NCBI RefSeq assembly: GCF_020379485.1
Contig: NC_063452.1
Span: 26,480,770 to 26,544,769, forward strand
Direction: 5' to 3'
Length of the DNA: 64,000 nt
Origin: Brassica napus
Lineage: Eukaryota > Streptophyta > Magnoliopsida > Brassicales > Brassicaceae
Shown: positions 21,885-35,859 of the stretch, one piece after another
Position numbering within the stretch: the first letter of the stretch is position 1
Layout: each line of letters opens with the position of its first letter
Translations under genes and position numbers: made by a program
The notes under the pieces: model-generated
The model's input: only the letters and a program-made list of their open reading frames with translations
Told to the model about the DNA's origin: nothing
The model's database searches: none

Positions 21885-22740
21885 TGACTATGTCTTGTCT
21901 CGAGATAGAGCTAAAAGAGTTATAAAAAACCGTCAATGTATGAGGAAGGAGGTGATTATGTTGTTGCTTATGTGTTGCTGTGTGCTCAAGATGTGGAAAT
22001 AGAAGAACCAAAGACTGTGGCAGAAGCGATGATAAGCAAGTATTGGAAATACTGGAAGCTAGCTATGAAGGAAGAGATTGATTCTTTGGCTAAGAACAAT
22101 AAGTGGCTAGTTGTTGATAAACCAGGAAGGAAGAAGATTGTTGGTTGTAAGTGAATTTTCAAGTACAAAGAAGGCATTTCAGGAGTGGAACCACCAAGGT
22201 TTAAAGCATTGCTTGTTGCTAAAGGATTCACTTAGATAGAGGGTATTGACTACAACGAAATCTTCTCTCCAGTGGTTAAACATGTCTTGATTCGTCTTTT
22301 GTTATCTGTGGTGGTTAACTTCGACCTGGAACTTGAACAGTTAAACGTAAAGACAACTTTCCTTCATGGTATTCTAGATGAGGAAATTTACATGAATCAG
22401 CCTGAAGGATTTATTGAGAAAGGAGACGAGTCTAAAGTGTGTCTAGTTAAGAAATTGTTGTACGGTCTGAAGCAGTCTCCAAGGCAGTGGAATCAATGGT
22501 TTGATGAATTCATGAAAGGACATGGCTATAGTCATAGTGTATTTTAAAGGAAAAACGTTGGAGGAAAAGTTTTATTGCTGCTCTACGTGGATGATATGCT
22601 AGTAGCTTTTAAAGATATGAGAAAGATTCATAAATTGAAAGAAAGCTTGAAGTCAGAATTTGAGATGAAAGACTTGGGAAAGGCTACTCGCATCTTAGGA
22701 ATGGATATCATATGTGACAAAAGACATGAATTTTAAAGCT
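21885..22740 (+). pseudogene. copia reverse transcriptase, interrupted
   Basis: The frame starts near the region before AMKEEIDSLAKNNKWLVVD (22057-22110). It continues after a TGA with KALLVAKGFT, a TAG, and IEGIDYNEIFSPVVKH. Then come LNVKTTFLHGILDEEIYMNQ, LLYGLKQSPRQWNQWFDEF and, after another stop, LLLYVDDMLVAFKDM with the catalytic DD. LKSEFEMKDLGKATRILGMD ends the domain. At least four stops or frame changes disable it. Confidence 0.9.
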
Positions 22741-22756
22741 CTCACAGGAGAAATAC

Positions 22757-23556
22757 TTGAGACAAGTATTGAAGAACTCTAATATGGAAGGAGCTAAACC
22801 AGTTGTTACCCTAGTTAGCTCTCAGCATAAATTGAGAAGATTAACTAAAGCAGAGATCAAGGAGGAAGCTAACTACATGGACATAATTCCCTATGCTAGT
22901 TCAGTTGGAAGTCTAATGTATGCTATGATTGGATCTCGACCTGATTTAGGATTTTCTATTTGTCTGATCAGCAGATACATGTCTCAACCAAAAAGAGCTC
23001 ACTGGGATGCTGTCAGATGAGTTTTCAAATATCCAACAAGAGCATTGGATGTTTGTTTAACGTTCAAGAAGCAGGGTGAGTTTGAGTGAGTTTGAAATAG
23101 TTGGTTACAATGATTCAGATTACAATTCAGATTTGGATCGCAGAAGATCAGTTTAAGCTTATATTTTTCAAGTTGGGGTTCACTGTCAGTTGGCGAGCCA
23201 CACTGCAGTCTGTAGTTGCATTGTCAACAACAGAAGCTGAGTATATGGCTCTCAGTGAGGCAGCTAAGGAGGGTAAATGGTTAATGATGATTTGCGGTGA
23301 ATTTGGTTTCAATTTCAAGAGCTACAAGTTGTACTGTAAAGCGCAGAGTGCAATATGCCTAGTTAATAATGCAGTTCATCATGGCAGAACAAAGCATATG
23401 GATTTTAAATACCATTTTATCAGAGATAAAGTGAACGAGGGTTTCGTAAACCTAATCAAGGTGCACATTACTCTAAATGATGCAGATTTCTTAACAAAGT
23501 GTTTACCTTGTCCGACATTTCAAAGATGCCTTGAGATGGCCAAGATCCTCGCCTGA
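22757..23556 (+). pseudogene. copia RNase H region, interrupted
   Basis: YASSVGSLMYAMIGSRPDLG and ISRYMSQP mark the RT-RNase H connection. VALSTTEAEYMALSEAAKE, AICLVNNAVHHGRTKHMD and the final DADFLTKCLP give the RNase H domain in order. The two halves are in different frames, with a damaged stretch around 23030-23170. Confidence 0.9.
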
Positions 23557-24069
23557 TAAGGTGCGGTGGAGCTCGAGGTGGCTTTGTCGGTTTGGTTACC
23601 TCGCAAAAACAGAAGAAGCAAAGGGTCAGTACATGAGAAGGAAACTGACTGTTTTAAATCGTGTGGTTGAATACGATGGAAGGAAGAGTAGAAGTTTACT
23701 TTATGTGGAGGATCAGGTAAATCGATTTGACGCATGTAAAAGATTTGGGAAGATCTTTGGTCGTTCTAGTTTCGTCAGCATCCTGAGAGGATAATACGAA
23801 TGGTCACTCACGGATCTAAGTGAGAAATAGAAAAGAGAGAGTAGATAGGGATCATGATCTATAGTTACCTTAACTCGGTGGTGAAGCTGAGTGGTTTGAC
23901 TGTTAAAGGTCGGAGTGATGGAGCTGAAGCTTAATCATTGAAGAACCGTCAGAGCTGACTGGGTTAGGTGGAGCTCACGGCGGAGATGGTTTCTTCAGAG
24001 AGCTAGGGTTTCGCGTCATGCGGAAGAAAGAGAAGGGTTTCAGACAAATGAACCGACAAAGGTGGAGAT

Positions 24070-24636
24070 TGTGAGTGTTTGTCGTGTTTCATTGGGTTTG
24101 GGCTGGAGCTGGGCTGATTCAGTTAAGCCCATTAGCTGAAGGCGTTATTGACTCGAGCAAAAGCAGACTGCACTTGAGCTGGGCCGTCTTTTGCATCTGA
24201 AAAGAAGACGAAGCCCATGAGTGATACGATGCAGTATTGATTAATGGAGATATTTATATCTTCATCTCCCTCGTGAAACAAAGGATGATCATCACATTCT
24301 GTTACGCTAACAGAATAGAGAGATAATCACAAGAGAGAGTCTTATCTCGGCGAAGATTGCAACGGGGACGGCAAAGAGCTGATCGTGATTGAGCCACAGG
24401 AATATCTGATTACCGGTGGTGTATTTCAGAGGTAGTCTCTATACGATCTACTTGGTGTGATCCTCGATTGATTGTAGTATAGATACCAAGACTTTGTGTA
24501 TTGATTATGATGATCTAGTGAGCAAAACCTTGTATTGATTACATTTTTTCGTATTAGTATAATCTGCAAACAAACGAGCAAATCGAGATCAATATCCAAC
24601 AATTTCATCGAATTGAATCAAGAATAACCACTAACA
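24070..24636 (+). repeat. 3' LTR (567 bp)
   Basis: Starts TGTGAGTGTTTGTCG after the purine-rich AAAGGTGGAGAT and ends CACTAACA. It is similar to the 5' LTR throughout but lacks about 54 bp, and its second dinucleotide reads TGTG where the 5' LTR reads TGTT. Confidence 0.9.
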
Positions 24637-24641
24637 CAAAG

Positions 24642-25758
24642 TAACCCTAGTATTATCCTAACTGAATAATTGATCTCATAGCCCAAAGCAAGTTGTAAAA
24701 TTCTGCATGGACAAGTGAGACAAGACCCGATTACTTATAGTTGAACCAAAGATATCTTCTTCCCCATCATCTGTTTCGTTCACCAAACTGCATCCATAAA
24801 ACTCGTCATCTTTAAACTACGAGGTACCAAATCGACATCAAGGTCGTATGATTTCACTATGGGACTCATGAGATTAGTTCAGGTTCATAATAACTTAGGT
24901 GGTCCTCTGCTCTTTCAATAACAAAATTATATTCTTAATTAAAAACATTCATCAAAGATCTTTTCTTCAACATTGTATACAATTAGTTTACAAAAAATTC
25001 CTATGATAGTCATTTTTAGTTTATTTTCACAAAAACAGTCATTAAGAAGGAAAATGACCAAAAAAGTTTATCAAAAAGTAAATATATATTTATACTCTAA
25101 GATTAACTAATATACACTTAAGATTTATATTTACGGGGTGAAGTTTTGAGAGTAGGATTTCAAATTTTAAAAAATTAAAAATTAAAATTAAAATTTTAAA
25201 ATAAAAAAAGGCTACTATGGTTTTTTTTTAAGTTTATTTTGGTGACAAAAACTTAAAATTAGCTATTTAAGAAAATTACCATTAATTTATTTTACTATCA
25301 AATTATAAACACAAAATGGCTAAACCGATGCATGAAAACTAATGGCCGTGATTCTGTTTTTATATGACAGACGCATCGCAGCCTTCAAATGGTTTTCAGC
25401 AATAAATAAGATGCTCCTAGTCATTCGTAATATAGTCGTTGACTCCAAACAAATAAAACATACACGTACCTATTGATAAAAAAAAAGAGTGACTGAAATG
25501 TTCAACAAGCAAATGACATCGAGCTGAGTTGGTTAAAACGACATACGACAAATATTATTAGCCATAATCATTTGTTCTGTAATATTCAATTTTATGTCGC
25601 TGTAGGTATACGGGCAATTCAACTTTGGACGACGTTTTGTTTTGATTAAGTTATTAATTAGGTAGCCAAGTTACAAAAAAAAAGTTATTAATTAGGTTTA
25701 CTTTTTACTTTGGATGACGTTTAGTTGAAATCCAGTCCTAAAGCAGCTGTGTACTTGA
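24642..25758. other. intergenic DNA, no gene recognised
   Basis: The first 250 bases are less AT-rich and may be a gene relic, but no frame is convincing. The rest is AT-rich with homopolymer runs. Confidence 0.5.
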
Positions 25759-25766
25759 CCGACACG

Positions 25767-26657
25767 TAGTGCTGGTCCGTAGTCCTGTGGCGCCTAAAGC
25801 ACAATAGAAAGATTATGTCCCCAAACAATTTTTAAAAAATTTAGTTTTTTAAACTGAACAACAATCTCAAACTATTTTGTTAATGCTGAAATTTCATCAA
25901 GAACCCTAATAGATTGATCTACCATACTGATAAAATGATGACTCTAAAACGTTTATATGCATTTAACATGAGGTTACTTGAGAATACCAATTTCAGATTA
26001 TGCCACTTTTTCTTGTATCTACTACTTAGTTGATTTCTTGTTTTGTTGCCAGCAACACTTTTACAAAATGCATGAGTAATTAGAATAACTTTATTTTACT
26101 GTAACTGAAAACAGAGAAATGCATAAACTGGTAAATACAACCTAAGATAACGATCCCTTTGAATTTAGTTTAGTTTGTAAATTTTACTGAATCCTTCAGT
26201 TGTAGGTAGGAGAGAGTGGGAGATGAGTATTAACAAGATGTTTCATGTTTGTTCTTAGTTTTAGAAATACAGACAAATTTTTTTACTTATTTGTAACCAT
26301 GAAGAATGAAAGAGGAGGAAAGATGAAAATTTTTGGTAAATCAAATGACATCGATTTGGAAAAGAAAATTAGTTGATTTGTTCTACTTTAGATCAAAATT
26401 ATTTAATATACAATATATAAAAATGGAAACTAAGATTAGTAAAAAAGAATCAAAATCGATCAGATTCATTTAATTATTATCAAAAAGAAAAAAAAAAAAA
26501 AAAAAACATAGCTTTCGAACCCGGGCGCATGAGAAAAAATAGAAGAGCACAAGCCACTGGACCTAAGAGAACCTTTAGAGTTTAACGCCCCTAGAAAATA
26601 CATATTTTTGGCGCCTAAAACTCTGGTTTTACGGGCTTTAGACAAGGACCAGGCCTG
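25767..26657. mobile_element. non-autonomous hAT-like element
   Basis: The ends TAGTGCTGGTCC (25767) and GGACCAGGCCTG (26657) are inverted repeats with three mismatches. Flanks CCGACACG (25759-25766) and CTGACACG (26658-26665) form an 8-bp duplication with one mismatch, pointing to hAT. GGCGCCTAAA-like sequence near both ends (25789 and 26610) resembles the subterminal part of known Brassicaceae hATs. It includes a 22-bp A run near 26484. There is no transposase. Confidence 0.7.
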
Positions 26658-26665
26658 CTGACACG

Positions 26666-26999
26666 GAGCGGTGGACGCAGAGACACCGGAGAAAAGAGGA
26701 GACCCCATCACATCCTAAGACGACACTGCCAATACAGAACAGTGAACTCGAACCCTAGCTACCCGTAACAGCCCGTAGCCCACCACCACATGGCAAGACA
26801 GTGGTTTCACCGTCGATTTAGCACTCTCCAACCGGAGGAGAGCTGGTTTCGTCTCTGTAACTGAGCAAGATGCAGTATCTTGGAAGCGGCTGCTACTCGA
26901 AAAACTAAGAAAGAAATTTTATGTAGGACTGGCAAATAAGAACGGTGTGATATACATGTAGGTATTATTAAATACTATATATTTTCCAAAAAATATATA
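26666..26999. other. G+C-richer unclassified stretch
   Basis: 26666-26900 has coding-like composition (GACACCGGAGAAAAGAGG, CCCACCACCACATGGC) but no open frame over about 30 codons that I trust. It may be a gene or LINE relic split by the hAT insertion. The remainder is AT-rich. Confidence 0.3.
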
Positions 27000-27269
27000 C
27001 TTTTTCCGTTCCATTAAGATATATGTTTTAGAAAAAAAAAGGTTTCATAAAAATAGATTTTTTGTGTTTTCTATGAATAATTTGTGAACTTAAAAAAAAA
27101 TACTTTACTTTATTGAATTACTATTATTAAAATTTATTGAAAATAAAAAATTGCATAAAACGATGCATTTATTATAGTTATGTTTTCTGGTAAAAATATC
27201 TAGTTTTGATATTTTTTTTAATATATGTGAAAATACCAAAAAATTATATTCGTAGAATGGAGGAAATAG
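27000..27269. mobile_element. Stowaway-like MITE
   Basis: The ends CTTTTTCCGTTCCATTAAG and, in complement, CTATTTCCTCCATTCTACG are related inverted repeats. Both sides have TA (26998-26999, 27270-27271). Size (270 bp) and AT-rich interior fit a Tc1/mariner MITE. Confidence 0.55.
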
Positions 27270-27271
27270 TA

Positions 27272-28497
27272 CTTTAAAAAATCCAGTTTATACTGCAAAA
27301 CTGAATCCATAATTTTAAATAGTTTTGAAACAAACCTTAATGACATACTCCTTGAAAACTAGACCGATCTGAAAATTCCATCGCAACTTTCTTAATAACA
27401 ACATTTTAGCAAAAAAAGTCATCTTAATAACATGGCGGCAAATGAGAAGTTTGGTTCTTCGAACTTGAGACAAAAACTACAACTAAACATTGAAGTTTTG
27501 GGCAATATTTAAAAAAAAAAACCTTTTGGGCAATAGTCATGAATAAAGATGGATGAGAATACCTACACGTAACAATTTTAGTACACCTATCAACTTAAGG
27601 TGAAAAGTTCATGCAATTATTTGAAGAAAACACTTTAAAAATAAAAAGTATTATGTGCTTCACCAATTTAGCAAATTGTGTAATTCAGAAGTGTTCGACT
27701 TCACTAATGCTTTATCTATTTCTCCTTTGCATAGTGCTTTTTCCGTCACTTACAACTATTTCATATATATAATACATAAATAAATTTGGCAGAAGTGTAG
27801 ATCAACTTCTCTTTTACTTTACATTCCTCTAGGGCAACTTCAAGGTTTTTCGAGAAACTTTTTATAGGTATATATTTTTTTGTTTTAAATACATATTGTT
27901 TAATAAATTTTCATTAGTTTTGAATTTTTTTTTTTCATATATCCATGGATGCTTTAATATTGTTTAATACTTTGTGGCCGGTTGTATTCTATAATCTCTT
28001 TCAATATTGGATTCTTTATGTTTACATGATAGTATATTAAATATTTAAACAGAAAATTTGGTATTTATGATTTAATTAAAACATTATATATATATATATT
28101 GCATGGAGAAGGCAATGTCCTTTGGTCGAAGAGGACACACCCATCACACATTGGTTGCCCAAAAGCGATATATCATTTAGAACATCAATTCCTGAAAGAA
28201 AAGATCTAATCCTAATATATATTAAAAGAAAGATCCCTTTAATATTTTTTTTGCGTATGTATTATTCATAAGAGAACTCTCTAATTAATTATATCAATTT
28301 GATTGATTAATGATTATTTATTTATTTCAGTTTAAAAATAAAATCAAATAAATAAAAGAACTCTCCAATTAATTATCTTAACAAGGTGTTTGTCTTCAAT
28401 TGTGGAGATAATAATATTATACGAAGAAATATATATTATGTTTACAATGTTATAATTTTATGAATAATAATTACAAAATTAAAAATTTTAACTTCAA
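27272..28497. other. AT-rich intergenic DNA, nothing recognised
   Basis: Only short ORFs and A/T runs are visible, including a short AT dinucleotide tract near 28085-28100. Confidence 0.5.
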
Positions 28498-28507
28498 ATA
28501 GTTTGAT

Positions 28508-29263
28508 AGGGGTGTAAAAATGAGTCAAATGGGTCAACCCAACCCATTTATTGACCCAATCCATTTATTAAATGCTTTGGGTTGATCCATGACCCACTAA
28601 ATTAAATGGGTTAGATGGGTTAATGGTTGACCCATCAACCCAATATCTTTATAATGAACCATTTTTAAGTTAAGACCAAGTTAATCGAATTGAGAAACCC
28701 ATTTTGTGGTTTTGGCGGAAAAAACACATTTTGTGGTTTTGGCAGAAAAACGCGTTTTACAGTTTTGGCGGGCAAACGTGTTTTGCGGTTTTGGCGGGAA
28801 AATGTGTTTTTGGTGGAAAAATGTGCTTTTTGGTTTTTGGCGGAAAAATGTGCTTTTTGGTTTTGGTTGGAAAATGCATTTTTACGGTTTTGGCGAAAAA
28901 ATGCGTTTTTGCGGTTTTGGCGGGAAAACACGTTTTTCCCTAATCACCGAACAAAGGATTAAACTCTAGAGAAACCCATGATTCCCCAATTCTATCAAAC
29001 CCTAGAAAGCTAATGATTGAACGAAATCAGATCAATGCAGCGATAGAGAAAGTGAAATTGAATTGTGGGTTTGGAAGAGAATTGGGTTTACCGATGGTTT
29101 TTTTTAATTGAAAACTAAATGGGTCAGAGTTGACCCAACCCAATCGACTTATTTAACCTGTTAACCCATTAACCTGTTGGATCAAAAATAAACAGTTCAT
29201 TTGGGTTAATGATTCAACTTGGGTTGGGTCAACCCATGGGTCATGACCCATTTTGACACCCCT
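28508..29263. mobile_element. TIR element with exact 10-bp target duplication (Mutator-like)
   Basis: The element starts AGGGGTGTAAAAATG and ends TTTTGACACCCCT. Long inverted subterminal regions are rich in GGGTCAACCC/GGGTTGACCC words. Flanks are identical: ATAGTTTGAT at 28498-28507 and 29264-29273. A 9-11-bp duplication with long TIRs suggests the Mutator superfamily. The interior carries a minisatellite (28690-28940) and no transposase. Confidence 0.8.
28690..28940. repeat. minisatellite, about 8-9 copies with TTTTGGCGG core
   Basis: Units of about 25-33 bp share CGTTTTxCGGTTTTGGCGGG-type sequence with varying A runs. Three plus-strand frames and one minus-strand frame stay open across it because the unit lacks stops, giving repetitive false ORFs. 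Confidence 0.85.
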
Positions 29264-29284
29264 ATAGTTTGATAATCAAAATTT

Positions 29285-30445
29285 GGGTCGACGAGCTATT
29301 TCTCCACGAGAAGTATTGTATAGCATCAAATGTCTCCCAAAATATGACCTCATTCTATATATCCCCGAATTAAAAGTTCAAAATGTATTTTCCCACAAAT
29401 TTTGATTTAAACGGTTTATGATGTAAATGCGGTTTATTACTTAGACCAGACCAAAAATAAATCAACAATACATAATTAACCAAACCATAACCCACCCATT
29501 TTTTTTTTCTGAATACTTCTTTCCCATTTCATCTTCGTGAAAGGGACATTTTTATAACACATACCTAAAATTGAAATACAACAGAACATTAAAAAATCTG
29601 AGAAATAAAGACTAATAATTAAAGACCCACTAAAGTGAAGCATAATGAATTATATCCCAAGCTGAAATGTTAATTTATCTCTGGAAATCAGAAAACCAGT
29701 GAGAAAGATAAGATTGACAAGCACTTGATGACAAGATGAAATGTTAATTTTTGCACCGAGAAATGACATCTGTCTCAAATTTCAACGAATTTTGACTCGA
29801 ACATATGACTCATATACCTCCATTCATATCAATTAAATCACCAAACATGAAACACCTAAAGACAGATATATAATCAGTAGGCTCTTTTAAAACCACCGCT
29901 CTATGTTTATGAATTTGAGTTTGACAGCTTTGGTTCTATGGAAGCTTCTTCAAGTAAATTTGTTGCCACATCTCCGATCTCCATTTCGGCAACGTTGTTG
30001 ACGGAGACAAAGACGAAGATTGCTCTTACGCGTTCGGCGAAAAAAGAGAGGAGCTAGAGCACCTGATTGTATATCTATGAAATCTAGCGAGTCCGATGAG
30101 AATGACGGAACGTTGGATTCAAATCGAGGAGAATTATTTTTCTTGGGTATGTGTTATTAATTCATGGTTTAATAGATATAATTGGATTTTAATCAGGTTT
30201 TCTATTGGGTTAAAGTGGGGTTTATAAATTTCCGGTTTAGTTTAGGTAAAGTAAACCAGGACAATCAATTTGTATGGGTTTGGAGGTTTTGAATTTAAAG
30301 TTTATGGACAAATAAATATTTAACTTTTGTTTAGTAGAGAAATAGGTTTCAAACTTTTAATTCAGAGATATATAAAATGAAATCATAGTTTGGGAGACAT
30401 TTGATGCTATATGATACTTCTCGTGGGTAAATACGTAGTCAACCC
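29285..30445. mobile_element. Mutator-like element with about 115-bp TIRs and exact 9-bp duplication
   Basis: The left end begins GGGTCGACGAGC; the complement of the right end begins GGGTTGACTACG. Both continue with CCACGAGAAGTAT and then ATAGCATCAAATGTCTCCCA. Flanks are identical: TCAAAATTT at 29276-29284 and 30446-30454. This is diagnostic for a MULE. The interior at 29930-30150 is G+C-richer and may be a captured gene piece. On the minus strand it opens a short ORF (MEIGDVATNLLEEAS...) from about 29983. No transposase is seen. Confidence 0.85.
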
Positions 30446-30454
30446 TCAAAATTT

Positions 30455-31510
30455 CATTATATATTTTAGAAGAGCCGTGAGATTTATGATTGTTCAACAA
30501 CATAAGTCTAAGCATTAAAAAGGTTTCTCTTTCATAGAAAAAAATATCATAATTATTTCAGATGATTGATTTTAGAATTACTTTCTATTTTATTTTAACA
30601 CGTGAAAATACGAAAATACCGTACCTTTCAAGAAAAAAAAAGAAAGTTTTTTTTTTTTTGTGAAGCTCCAAGATGACGGTTAGAAGCTTCTATAGTTCTG
30701 ACATCGACGTTGCTAATTTGTTTCAGGTATGTTTCTTTGATTTGTTTGATTTTTTAGTTTATTTTAAATTTAACAAAAAAAAAGTAGTTGTTTTATGTGT
30801 TTCTTTCAAAAGATTTTGGAAAACAAAAGGTTTGGGTAAAAATAAATAATTGCATTTTATTTTTAGATATGAATAATAATATTCAAATCTAAAAATTGCA
30901 GATAATTGATTGTGGAATTATTTTTTATTTTAGCACTAGTAAAAATTAATAAATTCTAAAATTATTTTGCTAAAAAAATTCTAAAATCATCAACTATTGA
31001 AATTGTAACAATTTCTTAAGATTTCACCTACGAACGTGTAACCAAAAATCATTTTAATAATTATTTTTTAAATATAAGTATGATATAATTTTTATAAATA
31101 TACATTTATTCAATTATAAATATACATTTATTCAATTATAAATATACATTTATTCAATTATAAATATATTTATAACCATTTGCAAACAATTATTTATAAA
31201 TTCTATTAGTTTTTGTAGTTCACCTTGTTTACAACTCTTTGATTACATGTCTTAATAATACAATCCATCATTTAGAAATTTTTTAAAAAAGATTTTATTA
31301 AGTATTCCAATCTAAAAGTTGAACAGAGTTGATTTTAGAATTATTATTTTTATTTTATAATTGATATCCCTAATTCTACTACAGCTGATTGTTTTGTTTT
31401 CATATTTGCTACACCTACACCCAGGAAAAAAAAAGAAACTTGGTATATCAATTCCAAATACATAAATAACATTCCTTACACAAAAATAATATAATTATAC
31501 AATCCACTTT
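30455..31510. other. AT-rich intergenic DNA with a small tandem repeat
   Basis: At about 31097-31167 a 22-bp unit ATAAATATACATTTATTCAA(TT) is repeated three times. No gene is recognised in the rest. Confidence 0.6.
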
Positions 31511-31518
31511 GGAACATA

Positions 31519-31716
31519 CAGTGGAGGATCCAGTAAGAACTTTAACTGGGGGCACACCACTAAAAAGAACAAAAATCATATTGAACTGGGGGCACTTTTC
31601 ATGTTTACTCACTAAATTAGGAACAATTTAACCAAACTAACATATATAATTTAAGGAAAATTAAAAAACAGTCGGGGGCACGTGATCCTGTTGCCGCTCA
31701 CGTACGTCCGCCCCTG
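31519..31716. mobile_element. small MITE next to the gypsy element
   Basis: The ends CAGTGGAGGATCC and, in complement, CAGGGGCGGACGT are related. The word CTGGGGGCAC or TCGGGGGCAC recurs three times inside (about 31547, 31584, 31670). The flanks share CATAC, but the exact duplication length is ambiguous, so the superfamily is left open. Confidence 0.5.
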
Positions 31717-31738
31717 CATACAACACGAACTCACTGGG

Positions 31739-33132
<1,394 letters not shown>

Positions 33133-33135
33133 ATT

Positions 33136-33147
33136 TGGTATCAGAGC
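33136..33147 (+). promoter_or_regulatory. gypsy primer-binding site
   Basis: TGGTATCAGAGC lies three bases after the LTR end and is complementary to initiator tRNA-Met. Confidence 0.9.
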
Positions 33148-34199
33148 GGGTTCCATCCCGGTTCCGTCCCGGGATGGCGGTCAGGGGATTCGGTTTTCAT
33201 CGGTTTTCAACGTTCTTTTTGTTTTAAAAAAAAATATATATTTATTTATATATTTGGAAAAATTCTTTTAGCACCATTCTGTCCAGTAATTACTAACTCA
33301 AATGTCTCTTTCTATGACGATGAGTAAAATCATCGTCATTCGTCCTTCGACTAACAAGGTTCTCGACAGATGTTCAGCAGTTGCGTGAAGTCCAAGTTCG
33401 TCAGTTTTCTCGGGAGTTATCAGTTTCTTCGGTCATGATTACGAGGCTATCCAGGAGTGGATATGTGACGTTTCTGCCACCAGCCCACTTCAAGCAATTG
33501 TTCCACGAGTTTTGTTACTGGAGATTATGTGGTGTGTGGTATGAGCCATTGGTTGGCATGTGTTGTTGTGTGTACGAGTATATTGACTATTTTGGAGATA
33601 TATTTGTTTTGTGAACTTGTGGAGATCGCTTTTGAATTGGGGTGCAGCAGCTTGCGTTGTGCGGGTATTGGAGTTACACTTTGGTATGTTTACCAATTTT
33701 GGCAGTGTTGATCGTTTCAGAGATGTGTCGGTTTGGACAACTGACATAGGACATTGGGAGCTATTTATATCCATCGCAGTGTACCAGTTATGCTTGGAGG
33801 GCCGATTTGTTCGGATATTCATCAGAGATGGAGCTACGTTTTTACGATGTTATCCTTGGGATGGATTGACTGTCACGGCATCAAGTAGTGTTGGATTACC
33901 TGAGGGCAAGAGTTTCGATTGCTGGAGCAGATGGAAGTTGTTAGTGCATGCATGCTACATACTGAGGAGTTATGGGATACAAGGACATAGAGATTTTTGA
34001 CTACCATCTCGATGGTTAAGGCTGATGGACAACATGAGCTGCAGGATCTTCCGGTTATTGCAGAGTATGAGGATATATTTGTGACCTTTGGAACGGTCAC
34101 CACATGACACGTGAGAAACTCTTGCGATTTGTTTGGAGCAAACAGCACCAGTTTCACAAGTTTTATACCGATTAGCACCAACAGAGATGACAAAGCTGA

Positions 34200-35040
34200 A
34201 AGAGCATGTTGAAGATTCATCAGACAAGGGTTTTATCAGACCGGGTACTTTACCGTGGGGAATATCATCATTGTTGTTGTAAAGAAGAAAGGTGGGAGTT
34301 TCAATTTTGTATCGACTACAAAGGTCTGAACAAAGTGACCATTAAAGATAAGTATCGCTTCCGCGCGTTGATGAATTATTGGATTATTTATAGGAAGTTT
34401 ATAGTTCTTGAAGGTTGACATGGCATCAGAACACCATCAGATTACTATATTTGAAGAGTATCTACTGAATGTGAATTTTTGTATACATTATGGATATTAT
34501 GGGACGCAGTGATACCATTTGGCTCGACAAAGGCACTGTTGCATTCATGAAGATATGAATGACGTTTTTGTGAACATTTGGATAGGTGTGCGATTGTATT
34601 CATCGATGACATCCTGATTTATTTTGGAGTAGAAAGGAGATTTGTGAGCATTTCGCGGATTGCGTTGGATAAGCCTGGAGAGCATCAGTTGTTCGCTAAG
34701 TTGAGGAAGTGTAGCTTCTGGCAGAGGAATGTTGTATTTTTGGATAACATGGTTTTGGAAGCAGAATTTTGATGGATTCAAAGAAGATTAATACCGTTTC
34801 GGGAAGGTCGAAACCTAAGAGCGCTACAAAGATCTGCCGTTCTTTTTGGGTTAATAGTGTCTACTGGAAGTTCATCAAGGGTTTCACCGGTATAGTAATG
34901 TTAAAGACGCGGTCTACATGTAAAGACGTTAAGTGTGGTTGGATAGATTTTTGTTCGAGGAGTTTCACTGAATTGAAGCACAACTAATGAAGATACCAGT
35001 TTTGGGTTCTACTGAGGCTGAGGCTTACTGTGATGTGTCA
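34200..35040 (+). pseudogene. gypsy reverse transcriptase and RNase H remnants
   Basis: FCIDYKGLNKVTIKDKYRF (about 34303-34359) is the RT motif before the catalytic site. VFIDDILIYF (34596-34625) holds the FxDD-type catalytic pair. KCSFWQRNVVFLDNMV follows, the usual CxFxxxxVxFLGHxVS segment. WIDFCSRSFTELKHN near 34940-34985 is a degraded RNase H YASRxL..HExNY motif. The frames are interrupted repeatedly. Confidence 0.85.
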
Positions 35041-35859
35041 GATACTGGATTGGATTTAAATTAAGGTATGAGGATTAAGTCATTCATATGCATCACGCCA
35101 GAGAGGCTGTAGTGGTATTTGCGTTATAGTTTTGGAAATCATAATTGTACGGGAAGGAAGTTCAGATTCTCTGGGATTATTAGAATGTGAAATTTATCTT
35201 CATTTATTAAAAACTTGTACTTGGATAGTGTAGTTGGATTGAGTTTGTAGCAGACTATAGTTTGGATATCGCATACTATATGGTAAGGACAACCAGGTGA
35301 TAAATGCCTTGGGTAGGCGTATGAGCTGTATCTCAGGAACCAAGAAGGTTCATGAGTTGGAGATTTGCTAGTCTCAGGTTGGGTGCCATTACTATCAATG
35401 GAGAGACAGATGTCCTTGGGACTTTGGAGCAGGCAGTTTTGCTATGGAGGATACACAAGCACAAGTTAGCATTCTGGATTGGTTGAACAGATCGAGATTG
35501 AGAGTATTGGATATCATACAGTTCTGAGCAGGATATACTTGTACCGAAACCGAGTTTGTGTGTTGGACGATAAGTTGTTAAGAAAAGGAATCATACAACA
35601 AACATATCACTCGTTTTTCTCTACCCATCGGGAAGACCAAAGGGTACAAAGATATGAAGAGTTAACTATAATTGGTGTAGTATGAAGATGTTTGTAACTA
35701 CATTACGTCGCGGTGCCAGACATGTTATATGGCAATGGCAGAGGATCAGTTATCTATTATGTTATTTTTGAGCTTGTTTTTGCCGGAGTGGAAATGAGGC
35801 ATGGTGATTATGGACATTGTTATTGGATTTTAAATCACCATATGTGGAAAGGATGCCAC

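Larger units (their letters stand above)
18750..24636 (+). mobile_element. Ty1/copia retrotransposon, complete structure but broken pol
   Basis: Two LTRs (18750-19370 and 24070-24636) enclose a primer-binding site and gag-pol in the order gag, zinc knuckle, protease, integrase, reverse transcriptase, RNase H, which defines Ty1/copia. Flanks are AAAAG and CAAAG, a 5-bp duplication with one mismatch. Gag-pol is interrupted by stops at 19992, 20406, 21031, 21364, 21793 and more, plus frameshifts near 20800 and in the RT region, so the copy is not autonomous. A 510-bp untranslated stretch separates RNase H from the 3' LTR. It is one of the elements that separate the PB1 gene from the ENT array. 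Confidence 0.95.

Noticed and set aside
28665..28969. Four overlapping repetitive ORFs
   Set aside because: All follow the minisatellite unit in different frames; none extends meaningfully beyond it.
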